Made by a program: the position numbers and the translations under genes
The notes under the pieces: model-generated
Database searches by the model: none
Seen by the model: only the letters and a program-made list of their open reading frames with translations
What the model was told of the DNA's origin: nothing
In this document: positions 18,055-26,532 of the stretch, piece after piece
How the letters are laid out: every line of letters starts with the position of its first letter
How positions within the stretch are numbered: the stretch's first letter is position 1
Source of the DNA: Sporosarcina pasteurii
GTDB lineage: Bacteria; Bacillota; Bacilli; Bacillales_A; Planococcaceae
Length of the DNA stretch: 64,000 nt
Direction of reading: 5' to 3'
Assembly (NCBI RefSeq): GCF_041295575.1
Contig: NZ_CP160452.1
Coordinates: 372,001 to 436,000, forward strand

Positions 18055-18260
18055 CATAAAGGTGCTCAACGCCGGGTTGAGTTAAAAGGGAAGTCGGTTT
18101 AATTCCGACGCGGTCCCGCCACTGTAAATGAGAGCAAGTCGCCAATTGTCACTAGATGTATTCTGGGAAGGCGCGACAAGCGATGACCATAAGCCAGGAA
18201 ACCTGCCTTTATGAATCACCTAGCAACCTACGAGGAATAGGAGTGGTGGAAATCGGCGTA
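18055..18260 (+). promoter_or_regulatory. Cobalamin (AdoCbl) riboswitch
   Basis: The leader shows the conserved cobalamin aptamer elements in order: GGTGCTC near 18061, the GGGAAGTCGG region, the GGTCCCGCCACTGTAA core (18112-18127) and the B12 box AAGCCAGGAAACCTGCC at 18191-18207. A -10-like TATACT at 18021-18026 lies just upstream, with a weak -35 (TCGACA, 17999-18004). It stands before the 13-gene cobalamin operon and a terminator hairpin at 18291, so ligand binding is expected to promote premature termination. Confidence 0.95.
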
Positions 18261-18290
18261 TTTTTATATGCTTTGACTTTCACGACAACT

Positions 18291-18317
18291 CCTCCGTAGC
18301 GATACGGGGGATTTTTT
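18291..18317 (+). terminator. Riboswitch-controlled terminator before btuF
   Basis: CCTCCGTA (18291-18298) pairs with TACGGGGG (18303-18310, one G-T pair) around a GCGA loop and is followed by six Ts. It lies between the aptamer and the btuF ribosome binding site. Confidence 0.85.
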
Positions 18318-18338
18318 GTTTGGTAGAAAGGGAGAGAA

Positions 18339-19325
18339 ATGATGAAGAAGATTTGGAAGTTATGGCTACTATCGATTGTTGCCGTATTTTTACTTGCTGC
18401 TTGCGGTGGAAATGCAACAGAAGAGAAGCCAAAAGTAGATGAAACGGAAACGTCTCAAGAAGAAAATAAGGACGCAGGAGCAGAAGAGGCCTATCCGATC
18501 ACGTTAACGGATGCTGTTGGGAATGAAATTACGTTAGAGAAGGCACCAGAAAAAATCGTTTCTATGATGCCGAGTAACACAGAGATTCTATTTGCGCTAG
18601 ATTTAGCAGATGAAATTGTAGGGGTCAGCGATTTTGATGATTATCCTGCAGAAGCAGCTGAGAAAGAAAGAATCGGTGGACAAGAGTTTAACGTAGAAGC
18701 CATTATCGCGTTAGACCCAGATATTGTATTTGGACATGAATCGGCATTTGGATTATCCGAAGAAGGTTATCAACAAATTAGTGATGCTGGAATTCCAGTT
18801 TTCGTTGTCAAAAACGCAGCTGATTTTGATGAAACATATAAGACGATTGAAACGATTGGCCTACTAACTGATAAACAAGAAGAGGCTGAACAAATTATTT
18901 CAACGATGAAAGAGAAAGTCGAAGAAGTACTGACGAAGCTTGAGAATGTTGAAGAAGAGAAGACTGTCTTTGTTGAAACATCCCCAGCTCCAGAAATTTA
19001 CACACCTGGTCAAAACACATTCATGCAAGAAATGCTTGATATGGTAGGCGCAAAAAACATTGCGGATGACCAAGAAGGTTGGTTCGTAATGGAACCTGAA
19101 GAGCTCGTCGATAGAAATCCAGACGTCATTATTGTGATGTACGATTACATTGATACGGCTGTGGAAGATGTTTATGCACGTGACGGTTTTGACACCATTA
19201 CTGCAATTAAAGAAGAACAAGTCATTCAAGTAGATGAAAATATTACGAGTCGTACAGGTCCACGTTTAGCAGAAGGACTTGAAGCCATTGCAAAGGCGAT
19301 TTACCCTGAGGTTTTTAGTGAGTAA
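18339..19325 (+). CDS. btuF: Cobalamin/corrinoid ABC transporter substrate-binding lipoprotein
   Basis: A 328-residue class III (BtuF/FhuD-like) binding lipoprotein. The signal peptide ends in a lipobox LLAAC with Cys22, followed by an acidic, low-complexity linker (about 25-50) and two lobes joined by a long helix. Residues EKIVSMMPSNTEILFAL and the terminal SRTGPRLAEGLEAIA are typical of the family. The ATG at 18342 may be the true start because it is better spaced from AAGGGAG. First gene after the cobalamin riboswitch; it overlaps btuC by 8 bases. Equivalent to B. subtilis YvrC. Confidence 0.9.
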   Translation: MMKKIWKLWLLSIVAVFLLAACGGNATEEKPKVDETETSQEENKDAGAEEAYPITLTDAVGNEITLEKAPEKIVSMMPSNTEILFALDLADEIVGVSDFDDYPAEAAEKERIGGQEFNVEAIIALDPDIVFGHESAFGLSEEGYQQISDAGIPVFVVKNAADFDETYKTIETIGLLTDKQEEAEQIISTMKEKVEEVLTKLENVEEEKTVFVETSPAPEIYTPGQNTFMQEMLDMVGAKNIADDQEGWFVMEPEELVDRNPDVIIVMYDYIDTAVEDVYARDGFDTITAIKEEQVIQVDENITSRTGPRLAEGLEAIAKAIYPEVFSE

Positions 19326-20310
19326 GTCAAGCGTCGCCTACATTGTGTCTGCCGCTACATTACTAGTAGCGGTATGGCTCGGTGTATCTATCGGAACGGT
19401 GAAAATACCGATTCAAACATTTTGGGATGGGACAGATACAAAAGCTTCAAATATTTTGTGGAAAATTAGAATGCCGCGTGTTGTACTAGCAGGTCTTGTT
19501 GGTGCTTCATTAGCCATTGCAGGAGCTGCTTTTCAAGGCTTACTAAAAAATCCACTGGCCGACCCATATACCCTCGGAGTGTCATCCGGTGCCTCTGTAG
19601 GTGCGGTTATGACACTTTTTTTCGGTTTGTCCTTACCAATTCTCGGTACGTATACATTACCAACGTTTAGTATGATAGGCGCGGCGCTCACGATGTTTTT
19701 AGTACTTGGTTTTGCCCGTCTCGTAGACCGCGCAATGAAAATGGAAACGATTATACTAACAGGGATTATTTTTGGTTCATTTCTCGGATCAGTTTTATCC
19801 CTAATGATTGCACTAACAGGTGAAGAGCTGAGGCAAATTATCAGTTGGCTCCTTGGAAGCGTGTCAATGAGAGGATGGCAATATACGATGATGATTTTGC
19901 CATTTGTCTTTGTCGGTTCCTTATTACTATGGCTTAATCGCCGTGAATTAAATGCGATGTTATTCGGCGAGGAGCGCGCCCACCATTTAGGTGTGAACGT
20001 GAAACGTCGTAAATTTATGATATTAATTGGTGGATCTATTTTAACAGGCTCCGCTGTGGCAGTTTCAGGCACAATCGGATTTGTCGGTTTAGTCGTACCG
20101 CATATGACGAGACTCATGTGGGGAGCAGACCATCGCCATTTATTAACATTATCATTTATGAATGGCGCCTCTTTACTGATCATTTGTGACCTCGTTGCAC
20201 GGACAATTATTTCGCCGTCAGAGCTACCGGTTGGCGTAATTACTGCATTTATCGGGGCACCGGTCTTTGCATACATCTTCTACAGACAAAGAAGGAAAGG
20301 GGCAATGTAA
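19318..20310 (+). CDS. btuC: Cobalamin/corrinoid ABC transporter permease
   Basis: A 330-residue FecCD/BtuC-type permease with about ten membrane helices. Family segments are clear: GLVGASLAIAGAAFQGLLKNPLADP..LGVSSGA (key residues at about 55-90), LGVNVKRRKF for the ABC-coupling region, and GTIGFVGLVVPHMTRL near residue 255. The GTG at 19318 is chosen because GAGG precedes it by 6 bases and it overlaps btuF in the compact style of this operon; longer readings run back into btuF. Imports corrinoids with btuF and the next gene. Confidence 0.92.
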   Translation: MSKSSVAYIVSAATLLVAVWLGVSIGTVKIPIQTFWDGTDTKASNILWKIRMPRVVLAGLVGASLAIAGAAFQGLLKNPLADPYTLGVSSGASVGAVMTLFFGLSLPILGTYTLPTFSMIGAALTMFLVLGFARLVDRAMKMETIILTGIIFGSFLGSVLSLMIALTGEELRQIISWLLGSVSMRGWQYTMMILPFVFVGSLLLWLNRRELNAMLFGEERAHHLGVNVKRRKFMILIGGSILTGSAVAVSGTIGFVGLVVPHMTRLMWGADHRHLLTLSFMNGASLLIICDLVARTIISPSELPVGVITAFIGAPVFAYIFYRQRRKGAM

Positions 20311-20311
20311 G

Positions 20312-21784
20312 ATGTTGCAAGTGAATCAACTGTCAGGCGGTTATGATGAGAAACAAGTCGTTAAGTCTGTTTCATTTCATGTCGATAAAGGAGAAATCGT
20401 CGGCATTTTAGGTCCGAATGGAAGTGGAAAATCGACGCTTTTAAAATTAATTTCCGGCATTTTACCAGCTACGAGTGGAACTGTTAAAGTTGATGGAAAA
20501 TTAACTTCAAACTATTCCCAAAAAGAATTTGCACGGAAAGTCGCCGTTTTACCACAACTTCATGCACATGCCTTTTCACATACAGTGCGCGAAACGGTGG
20601 AACTCGGAAGATATCCACACCAGTCCGGATTTTTCTCGGCTTGGTCAGAAGATGATGAACGAGCTGTTCAAGAAGCAATGAAAAGTACAACGATTACGCG
20701 TTATGAACATCAATCGATTGAACTGCTTTCTGGCGGAGAACAACAGCGTGTTTTCGTCGCACAAGCATTGGCACAAGAAGCACCAATTTTATTACTAGAT
20801 GAACCAACAAACCATTTAGATATCGCACATCAGCAACAATTGCTAGATACGATTCGCACCCAAGCAGTTGAAAAAGGATTAACGGTTATTTCCGTTTTTC
20901 ATGATATTAATTTAGCGTCCTTATACTGCGATCGGTTGGTATTAATGGATGATGGTGAAATTGCGCATATCGGTTTACCGCAAGATGTTGTGAAGGAAGA
21001 AGCAATCGACACGGTTTATCAAGCACGTGTGACGACACAACCACATCCTGAACGCCCAAAACCACAAATTACAATGCTTCCTACCTTAACCGGGGAGTTC
21101 TCTACCCTTAAAATCACGAAAGATAATTTTATCATTTCTTCTGAACAAGTCGTGCTGCAATCGACAACTGCGCTAAAAACATTGTCCTCCGCAGTCCACA
21201 ATGCAGGAATGGGGTGGTATCGAACGTTTGTGAATCGTCGTGTTGATAAAAATTACAATGTGGATGATGTGCAAAATGAAATGGAAATGTATCTCCAATC
21301 ACAACATTTCTCATTAACTGAAACGGTCGGCATGATGACAGCAGCGAAGACCGAATTTGTAGAAATTGAATCGTATGAAGGAGACTTCGGTACAGTGCTC
21401 GTTGCAGTAACGGCGGGACTTGGGAACGCGGTTGACGTGTCAGAAGTGTATCACCGCGATGAAGATAAAGCGGTGGGCACGATAAATACATGGGTCATTG
21501 TGAATGGTTGTTTATCAGATGAGGCATTTATTCAAGCGTTAATGACAGCAACTGAGGCGAAAGCAAAAGCACTACAAGTTGAAGAAGTTCAAGATCCTGT
21601 ATCCAAAACCATTGCGACAGGCACTTCGACGGATAGCTTGCTCATTGCGGCCACCCAAGAAGGAGAAACACTTCCGTATGCGGGGCCGATTACGCCGCTT
21701 GGGAAATTAATCGCAAAAGGCGTGTTCGAATGTACGGTCCGCGCCATTCGAGCCTATAAAAAAGAAAAAGGTGTTTCAATGTGA
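20312..21784 (+). CDS. BtuD-type ABC ATPase fused to adenosylcobinamide amidohydrolase CbiZ
   Basis: A 490-residue two-domain protein. Residues 1-260 are an ABC ATPase with Walker A GPNGSGKST (34-42), signature LSGGEQQR and Walker B ILLLDEPTNH; residues from about 270 onward form a CbiZ domain (ending TPLGKLIAKGVFECTVRAI). CbiZ cleaves the aminopropanol side chain of adenosylcobinamide or pseudocobalamin to give adenosylcobyric acid, so uptake and remodelling are linked in one polypeptide. The same fusion is known in B. subtilis YvrA. The ATG at 20312 begins one base after the btuC stop. Confidence 0.9.
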   Translation: MLQVNQLSGGYDEKQVVKSVSFHVDKGEIVGILGPNGSGKSTLLKLISGILPATSGTVKVDGKLTSNYSQKEFARKVAVLPQLHAHAFSHTVRETVELGRYPHQSGFFSAWSEDDERAVQEAMKSTTITRYEHQSIELLSGGEQQRVFVAQALAQEAPILLLDEPTNHLDIAHQQQLLDTIRTQAVEKGLTVISVFHDINLASLYCDRLVLMDDGEIAHIGLPQDVVKEEAIDTVYQARVTTQPHPERPKPQITMLPTLTGEFSTLKITKDNFIISSEQVVLQSTTALKTLSSAVHNAGMGWYRTFVNRRVDKNYNVDDVQNEMEMYLQSQHFSLTETVGMMTAAKTEFVEIESYEGDFGTVLVAVTAGLGNAVDVSEVYHRDEDKAVGTINTWVIVNGCLSDEAFIQALMTATEAKAKALQVEEVQDPVSKTIATGTSTDSLLIAATQEGETLPYAGPITPLGKLIAKGVFECTVRAIRAYKKEKGVSM

Positions 21785-22740
21785 TCCCAGCTCATTTTTT
21801 AGCCATTGCCATCGGCTTTTTCCTCGATAGACTCATTGGTGACCCGCCTAATTGGCCACATCCAGTGCGTTGGATAGGCCAGTTTATTTCATATATGACC
21901 GATATTTTAAATAAGGGGCGTTTCCGTACACTAAAAGGTGCATTTTTATTGTTAGTTACTGTTTCACTTGTCTTTATTGTTGTTTTTATGATTGTTATTT
22001 TAAGTTATGAAATACATATATTTGTTGGGATTGCTGTGGAAGGCGTATTGGTGGCCATTGGACTTGCTCAAAAAAGCTTGCGTGATGCTGCATTGGATGT
22101 GTATGAACCGCTTGTGAATGGTGATTTGCAAGAAGCGCGACATAAACTTTCATGGATTGTCGGACGGGATACGGACCGATTAAATGAACGAGAAATTACG
22201 CGCGCGACGGTAGAAACAGTCTCAGAAAATACGGCTGACGGGATTACTTCTCCGCTATTTTGGGCGTTCTTGTTTGGTGCGCCTGGATTATGGCTGTATA
22301 AAGCGGTAAATACATTAGATTCGATGATTGGGTACCGGGATGAACGGTACAAGGCGTTTGGAAAGTTTTCCGCAAAAACTGATGATGTATTGAATTTTAT
22401 CCCTGCCCGCATCACAGGATTACTCATCATTTGTTACGCGCCAAATCGTGGGGGCATTCCATTTTTAAAAAGGTTGACTGGCTGGATACGCGATGCGCGT
22501 CGTCATGCGAGTCCGAATAGCGGTTATATGGAAGCTGCAACGGCTTGGCAATTAGGGATTCAATTGGGCGGTGCATCCACGTATCGGGGCGTAAAGTCAG
22601 AACGTCCAACGATTGGACCAAGCGAGGTGAGCTTAAACGCAAAACATATTAAAGAAGCGGTTTTTGAAATGCATTTTATCTCCTTTTTATTTTGGTTAAC
22701 GATCACGACGATTGGGGTGTTAATTCATGCAATTACCTGA
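21781..22740 (+). CDS. cbiB: Adenosylcobinamide-phosphate synthase CbiB
   Basis: A 319-residue membrane protein that condenses adenosylcobyric acid with aminopropanol (or its phosphate). Typical CbiB segments are GFFLDRLIGDPPNWPHPVRWIG at the start (key residues DRLIGDP), ETVSENTADGITSPLFWA near 150-165 and the NTLDSMIGYR motif. At least four membrane helices. The GTG start at 21781 overlaps the previous stop (GTGA). It takes the CbiZ product and passes the result to CobU. Confidence 0.92.
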   Translation: MIPAHFLAIAIGFFLDRLIGDPPNWPHPVRWIGQFISYMTDILNKGRFRTLKGAFLLLVTVSLVFIVVFMIVILSYEIHIFVGIAVEGVLVAIGLAQKSLRDAALDVYEPLVNGDLQEARHKLSWIVGRDTDRLNEREITRATVETVSENTADGITSPLFWAFLFGAPGLWLYKAVNTLDSMIGYRDERYKAFGKFSAKTDDVLNFIPARITGLLIICYAPNRGGIPFLKRLTGWIRDARRHASPNSGYMEAATAWQLGIQLGGASTYRGVKSERPTIGPSEVSLNAKHIKEAVFEMHFISFLFWLTITTIGVLIHAIT

Positions 22741-23806
22741 ACATGGGGCAAATCCGCATCACCTCTACGAAAGATTAGGCATGCCACAACCTAAAACGGT
22801 GCTAGATTTTAGTGAGAATGTTAATCCGTTCGGGATGCCGGAGCGTGTTGTGAATGAATGGCCGACGTTACTGTCGAAAATGACGGCTTATCCAGACCCG
22901 ACAGGAGAACCTTTTTTGTCGGCAACCGCTCGTTTTCATCAAGTGAAAAAGGATTGTGTTTTCGTTGGGAATGGCGCAGCAGAACTACTTACGCTGCTTG
23001 CTGAAAGATATCGCGGGAAAAAGGCGATTGTTGTTCATCCAACGTTTTCTGAATACGAATCAACTTTGCGTGTAAAGGATGTTCAAATTAAGCGCATTGT
23101 ACTGTCTGAAGAAAATGGCTTTCAACTGCCGATAGAAGCTATCCAGCACGCAATGGAAAACGCAGATGTCCTTTATTTATGTACACCGAATAATCCAACA
23201 GGCATATTGCCTACGCGCGATGAAATCACCGAGCTCATTCGCCACGGTAAAACAGTCGGTTGTGAGATCGTTTTAGATGAAGCCTTTATTGATTTTGTCG
23301 ATGAAGCATTGTCATTCATTCCAGAAATCAAATTGTACGCAAATCTCATCGTTGTTCGTTCGATGACGAAAATGTATGCCATTCCGGGTATCCGGCTTGG
23401 TTATGTCGTTGCACATCCTTCCGTCATTGAGCAAATTAAGAAATTTGCGCCCCACTGGAATGTCAATGGGATCGCCGCTTCGATTGGAGAAACTTGTTTG
23501 AAAGAAAAAGCTTTTGTTGAGAACTCAGTGGAGCATAGTGCACGTGAAAGGGAAAAGTTAGTTGATTTTTTACTGGCACATGAATGTTTTGTGACGGAAT
23601 CTGTTGCGAATTTTTTATCGTTTAAATTAAATCGCAATAGAAGCACACGTCAGCTTTACGAATATTTATTGAAACGCGGCATTGTGTTACGCCATTCAGA
23701 AAATTTTCTAGGAATGGACGGGAACTGGTTGCGGGTTGGCGTGAAAAGTGAAGCGGATATGCATGTGTTAAAAGAGGAGTTAGCCAAATGGTTCGCGGAC
23801 AATTAA
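22727..23806 (+). CDS. cobD: L-threonine-O-3-phosphate decarboxylase CobD
   Basis: A 359-residue class I PLP enzyme that makes (R)-1-amino-2-propanol phosphate for CbiB. The pattern LDFSENVNPFG near residue 26 and YPDPTGEPF follow the family; the PLP lysine is in VVRSMTKMYAIPGIRLGY (about residue 213). It could be confused with histidinol-phosphate aminotransferase, but the neighbours make CobD the strong choice. It overlaps cbiB by 14 bases and cobU by 19. No PduX threonine kinase gene is present here. Confidence 0.9.
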   Translation: MQLPEHGANPHHLYERLGMPQPKTVLDFSENVNPFGMPERVVNEWPTLLSKMTAYPDPTGEPFLSATARFHQVKKDCVFVGNGAAELLTLLAERYRGKKAIVVHPTFSEYESTLRVKDVQIKRIVLSEENGFQLPIEAIQHAMENADVLYLCTPNNPTGILPTRDEITELIRHGKTVGCEIVLDEAFIDFVDEALSFIPEIKLYANLIVVRSMTKMYAIPGIRLGYVVAHPSVIEQIKKFAPHWNVNGIAASIGETCLKEKAFVENSVEHSAREREKLVDFLLAHECFVTESVANFLSFKLNRNRSTRQLYEYLLKRGIVLRHSENFLGMDGNWLRVGVKSEADMHVLKEELAKWFADN

Positions 23807-24369
23807 CATTTATTAGCGGCGGTGTCCGGAGTGGGAAAAGTGCTTATGCGGAAAAGCTATTGACCGATGCAAGTCAGGGGAAACAGGGGCGACTTGTGTA
23901 TATTGCGTCTGGTTTGCCAACGGATGAAGAAATGAGTGAGCGGATTCAAAAGCATCAAGAGGACCGTGCTAATTTTAATTGGACAACGATTGAACAGCCG
24001 GTCGATTTTGAACAAGTCTTGCCGCTTATTCAAACAGGCGATTACATATTATGGGATTGCTTGACGACTTGGTTGGCGAATGAATTGTATGTAGGATATG
24101 AAACAGGGACCCCTTGTGTAAATCGACTTGATTGCATGGAACAGAAAGTTGAGGACCTCATTGATAGTATCGATGCCATATTAAAAAAAGCATCGAATCT
24201 TGTCATTGTTTCCAATGAAGTCCTTCATGATGTTGCGCCAAATGAAGGGGAGACGGAAAAGTATCGTGCTTGGATTGGCGAAATCCACCAAAAAATTGTA
24301 GCAAAAGCACAAACCGCGATCGAAATGGACAGTGGGATACCCATCTTTTGGAAAGGAGAGAGAGCTTAA
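23788..24369 (+). CDS. cobU: Adenosylcobinamide kinase / adenosylcobinamide-phosphate guanylyltransferase
   Basis: A 193-residue CobU. The P-loop GGVRSGKS is at residues 11-18, and the guanylylated His in ERIQKHQEDR is His56. It phosphorylates adenosylcobinamide and attaches GMP to give AdoCbi-GDP. The C-terminal region is slightly unusual: NEVLHDVAPNEGETEKYRAW replaces the usual GxGIVP...RxFRDxxG segment, which instead survives in the shorter paralogue at 26484-26882. Confidence 0.88.
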   Translation: MVRGQLTFISGGVRSGKSAYAEKLLTDASQGKQGRLVYIASGLPTDEEMSERIQKHQEDRANFNWTTIEQPVDFEQVLPLIQTGDYILWDCLTTWLANELYVGYETGTPCVNRLDCMEQKVEDLIDSIDAILKKASNLVIVSNEVLHDVAPNEGETEKYRAWIGEIHQKIVAKAQTAIEMDSGIPIFWKGERA

Positions 24370-25202
24370 TGAGTGGCTTAATCATCTTAGGAACTGCTTC
24401 AGACTCAGGAAAGTCGATGATTTGTACAGCGCTCTGCCGTATTTTGGCAGACGAACAAGTACAAGTCGCACCATTCAAATCTCAAAATTTATCTCCTTTT
24501 ACTGTCACGCTTGAAAATGGGATTGAAATAAGCCGAGCGCAGTATATTCAAGCTTTGGCGGCCAGAACAAAACCAACTCTCTATATGAATCCAATTATGG
24601 TAAAGCCAAGTTCTCCAATGCATACGGAAGTAAGTATATTAGGGGGCCACTTCGGTATAAGAGATGGATTTGCCTTTCGGGATATGTTTTTTGATCAAGC
24701 AGTCGGCGCAATTCGTCATTCGCTTAAGAAGTTATCCGAAAAGTACGAGTCCGTCATCATTGAAGGTGCTGGAAGTCCAGCGGAAGTAAATTTAAATGAC
24801 CGGGAAATCGTTAATATGCGTGTTGCGGAAATGGCAGATGTGCCTGCGTTGTTAGTGGCGGATATTGACCGCGGTGGTGCCATTGCGTCTATTGTTGGTA
24901 CGCTTCAACTTTTAGAACCTGAGCATCGCGCGCGAGTGAAAGGCATTATTGTGAATAAATTTCACGGAGACATTGCATTTTTTCGTGATGGCATTGAATT
25001 TATTGAATCGTATACAGGGATTCCGGTCGTTGGAGTCATTCCTTTTAAAGAGGACCACGGAATTGAAGAGGAAGATATGGATAGACCCATTTCAAAGGCA
25101 CCTGCACATCTTGATAGGTACGATGCATGGGCAGAACATGTGAAAAATTATTTGAACTGGCCATTGGTGAAAGAAATCATTGCGCAAGGAGTCTCGCGAT
25201 GA
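24369..25202 (+). CDS. cobQ: CobQ-type cobyric acid synthase lacking the glutamine amidotransferase domain
   Basis: A 277-residue protein; family members normally have about 500 residues. The N-terminal dethiobiotin synthetase-like domain is complete: LGTASDSGKS (8-16) nucleotide loop, VAPFKSQNLSPF, RAQYIQALAA, YMNPIMVKPSS, EGAGSPAEVNL and LVADIDRGGAIASIVGTL. After PFKEDHGIEEEDMD (about 225) the class I glutaminase domain with its Cys and His is absent, yet a terminal segment YDAWAEHVKNYLNWPLVKEI, like the extreme C-terminus of full-length CobQ, follows. This looks like a clean internal loss of the glutaminase domain. The ATG at 24369 overlaps the cobU stop and is preceded by AAAGGAG. Confidence 0.85.
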   Translation: MSGLIILGTASDSGKSMICTALCRILADEQVQVAPFKSQNLSPFTVTLENGIEISRAQYIQALAARTKPTLYMNPIMVKPSSPMHTEVSILGGHFGIRDGFAFRDMFFDQAVGAIRHSLKKLSEKYESVIIEGAGSPAEVNLNDREIVNMRVAEMADVPALLVADIDRGGAIASIVGTLQLLEPEHRARVKGIIVNKFHGDIAFFRDGIEFIESYTGIPVVGVIPFKEDHGIEEEDMDRPISKAPAHLDRYDAWAEHVKNYLNWPLVKEIIAQGVSR

Positions 25203-25963
25203 ACGGTATTTTATTGGCATTACAATTTTTCACGGTGCTCCCAATTCATAAAGAAATCCCACTAAATCGGAAAGAAGTCACGACGATGTATTGCGCACTT
25301 CCGTTTATTGGCGGGGCAATTGGTTTAACAGTGTATGGTGTTTATGAATTAGCAGCGAATATTTTACAGTTCGGCCCATTGTTAACAGCGGTTCTCGTTG
25401 TTCTGACGTGGATTGGTTTGACAGGCGGTCTCCATGTAGATGGCTGGGCAGATACGGCGGATGCATTTTTCTCTTATCGGAAAAGGGAAAAGCGTCTGGA
25501 AATATTAGAAGACCCGCGTCTCGGCGCGTTCGGGGCAATGGCACTTGTTTTGTTAATGATCATGAAAATTGCTTTGATTCATGAAGTGATCCTGCAGGAT
25601 ATGGGCGCGGTGTATCTTTTTATGATGATTCCTTTTTTAGCGAGAGCGGGATTGAATATTTGCTTTTCAACGCTTAGGCCTGCTAAAAGTACAGGTATTG
25701 CGCATTTCTTTCGAGAAAAACTTGCGCCAAATGTTGTGATAATCGTTACGGTAATGAGTAGCATGCTGATTCTATTCGCTTGTTATTATGTAACTAATCA
25801 ATGGCTTCCGCCTGTTATGATTGCTGGTAGCATTGCAGCAGCAATTTTTTTATTCCGCCGCTGGTCAATCAAGCATTTCAACGGCATGACGGGTGATTTA
25901 GCAGGTGCTTTTATCGAAGGAATGGAGGCGTTATTATGGCTCATCGTGTTGTGCTTACTTTAA
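25199..25963 (+). CDS. cobS: Cobalamin synthase (AdoCbi-GDP ribazoletransferase)
   Basis: A 254-residue membrane enzyme joining AdoCbi-GDP with alpha-ribazole (phosphate) to make adenosylcobalamin (phosphate). Recognisable parts are LALQFFTVLPI at the start, the GGLHVDGWADTADAFFS motif (about residues 78-93; Asp residues bind metal) and RLGAFG with GMTGDLAGA near the end. About six hydrophobic helices. The ATG at 25199 overlaps the CobQ-type stop (ATGA), which fixes the start. Overlaps cobC by 28 bases. Confidence 0.93.
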   Translation: MNGILLALQFFTVLPIHKEIPLNRKEVTTMYCALPFIGGAIGLTVYGVYELAANILQFGPLLTAVLVVLTWIGLTGGLHVDGWADTADAFFSYRKREKRLEILEDPRLGAFGAMALVLLMIMKIALIHEVILQDMGAVYLFMMIPFLARAGLNICFSTLRPAKSTGIAHFFREKLAPNVVIIVTVMSSMLILFACYYVTNQWLPPVMIAGSIAAAIFLFRRWSIKHFNGMTGDLAGAFIEGMEALLWLIVLCLL

Positions 25964-26532
25964 TTCGCCACTTACCGACGGCTGGTAATATAAAGCGTCA
26001 ATATATCGGATGGACAGATGAATCGATTGTGAAAAGTGAGTCTAATGAGTTACCGTGGCAACCCTCCGTCGTGTATGGAAGCGATTTACGACGTTGCCAG
26101 GAAAGTGCCGGTCTATATTTTCCAAAGGCGATTTATCAAAGTGATAATCGTTTTCGAGAAAGTAATTTTGGTGATTGGGAAGGGAAAACGTATGAATTGT
26201 TGAAAAGGGATAGTGCATATCGTTCTTGGATAAATTCCCCATATCGATGCCAACCGCCAAATGGTGAAAGTTTAGCAGACGTGAAAGCGCGTGTTTTACA
26301 AGCAATTTATGATTTGCCTTGCGGGGAAGAGGAATATTTTATCGTGACGCACGGCGGACCGATTCGGATTTTATTGACAGAATTTGACCCGGAAAAACGT
26401 GATTTTTGGTCATGGACAATTCCACATCAATCGGTTTGGCAACTTCAATGGGATTGTGAAAAAGATTTTAGGGAGGGGAAACGATGCGCGTCGTTATCGG
26501 CGGTGCCCATAACGGGAAACGAGCTTACGTAA
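25936..26532 (+). CDS. cobC: Histidine phosphatase family protein, probable alpha-ribazole phosphatase CobC
   Basis: A 198-residue phosphoglycerate-mutase-like phosphatase. The phosphohistidine motif is RHLPT (R11, H12; RHG is more usual), followed by GWTDE, a FRESNFGDWEGKT acid loop and the second His in FIVTHGGPI (about residue 137). In this operon it most likely removes the 5' phosphate from AdoCbl-phosphate or alpha-ribazole phosphate. It overlaps the genes on both sides. Confidence 0.82.
   Translation: MAHRVVLTLIRHLPTAGNIKRQYIGWTDESIVKSESNELPWQPSVVYGSDLRRCQESAGLYFPKAIYQSDNRFRESNFGDWEGKTYELLKRDSAYRSWINSPYRCQPPNGESLADVKARVLQAIYDLPCGEEEYFIVTHGGPIRILLTEFDPEKRDFWSWTIPHQSVWQLQWDCEKDFREGKRCASLSAVPITGNELT

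Noticed and set aside
17802-18102. Two overlapping frames (61 and 93 codons) upstream of the cobalamin riboswitch
   Set aside because: They run through the 21-bp tandem array, whose period equals 7 codons and so keeps frames open; no ribosome binding site and the second enters the riboswitch.
22727-23806. Histidinol-phosphate aminotransferase
   Set aside because: Same fold family, but its place inside the riboswitch-controlled cobalamin operon, overlapping cbiB and cobU, supports CobD.
24369-25202. CobQ-like gene as a pseudogene with a frameshifted glutaminase part downstream
   Set aside because: The next bases encode an intact cobS with an ATGA overlap; no remnant of a glutaminase domain appears in any frame between them.
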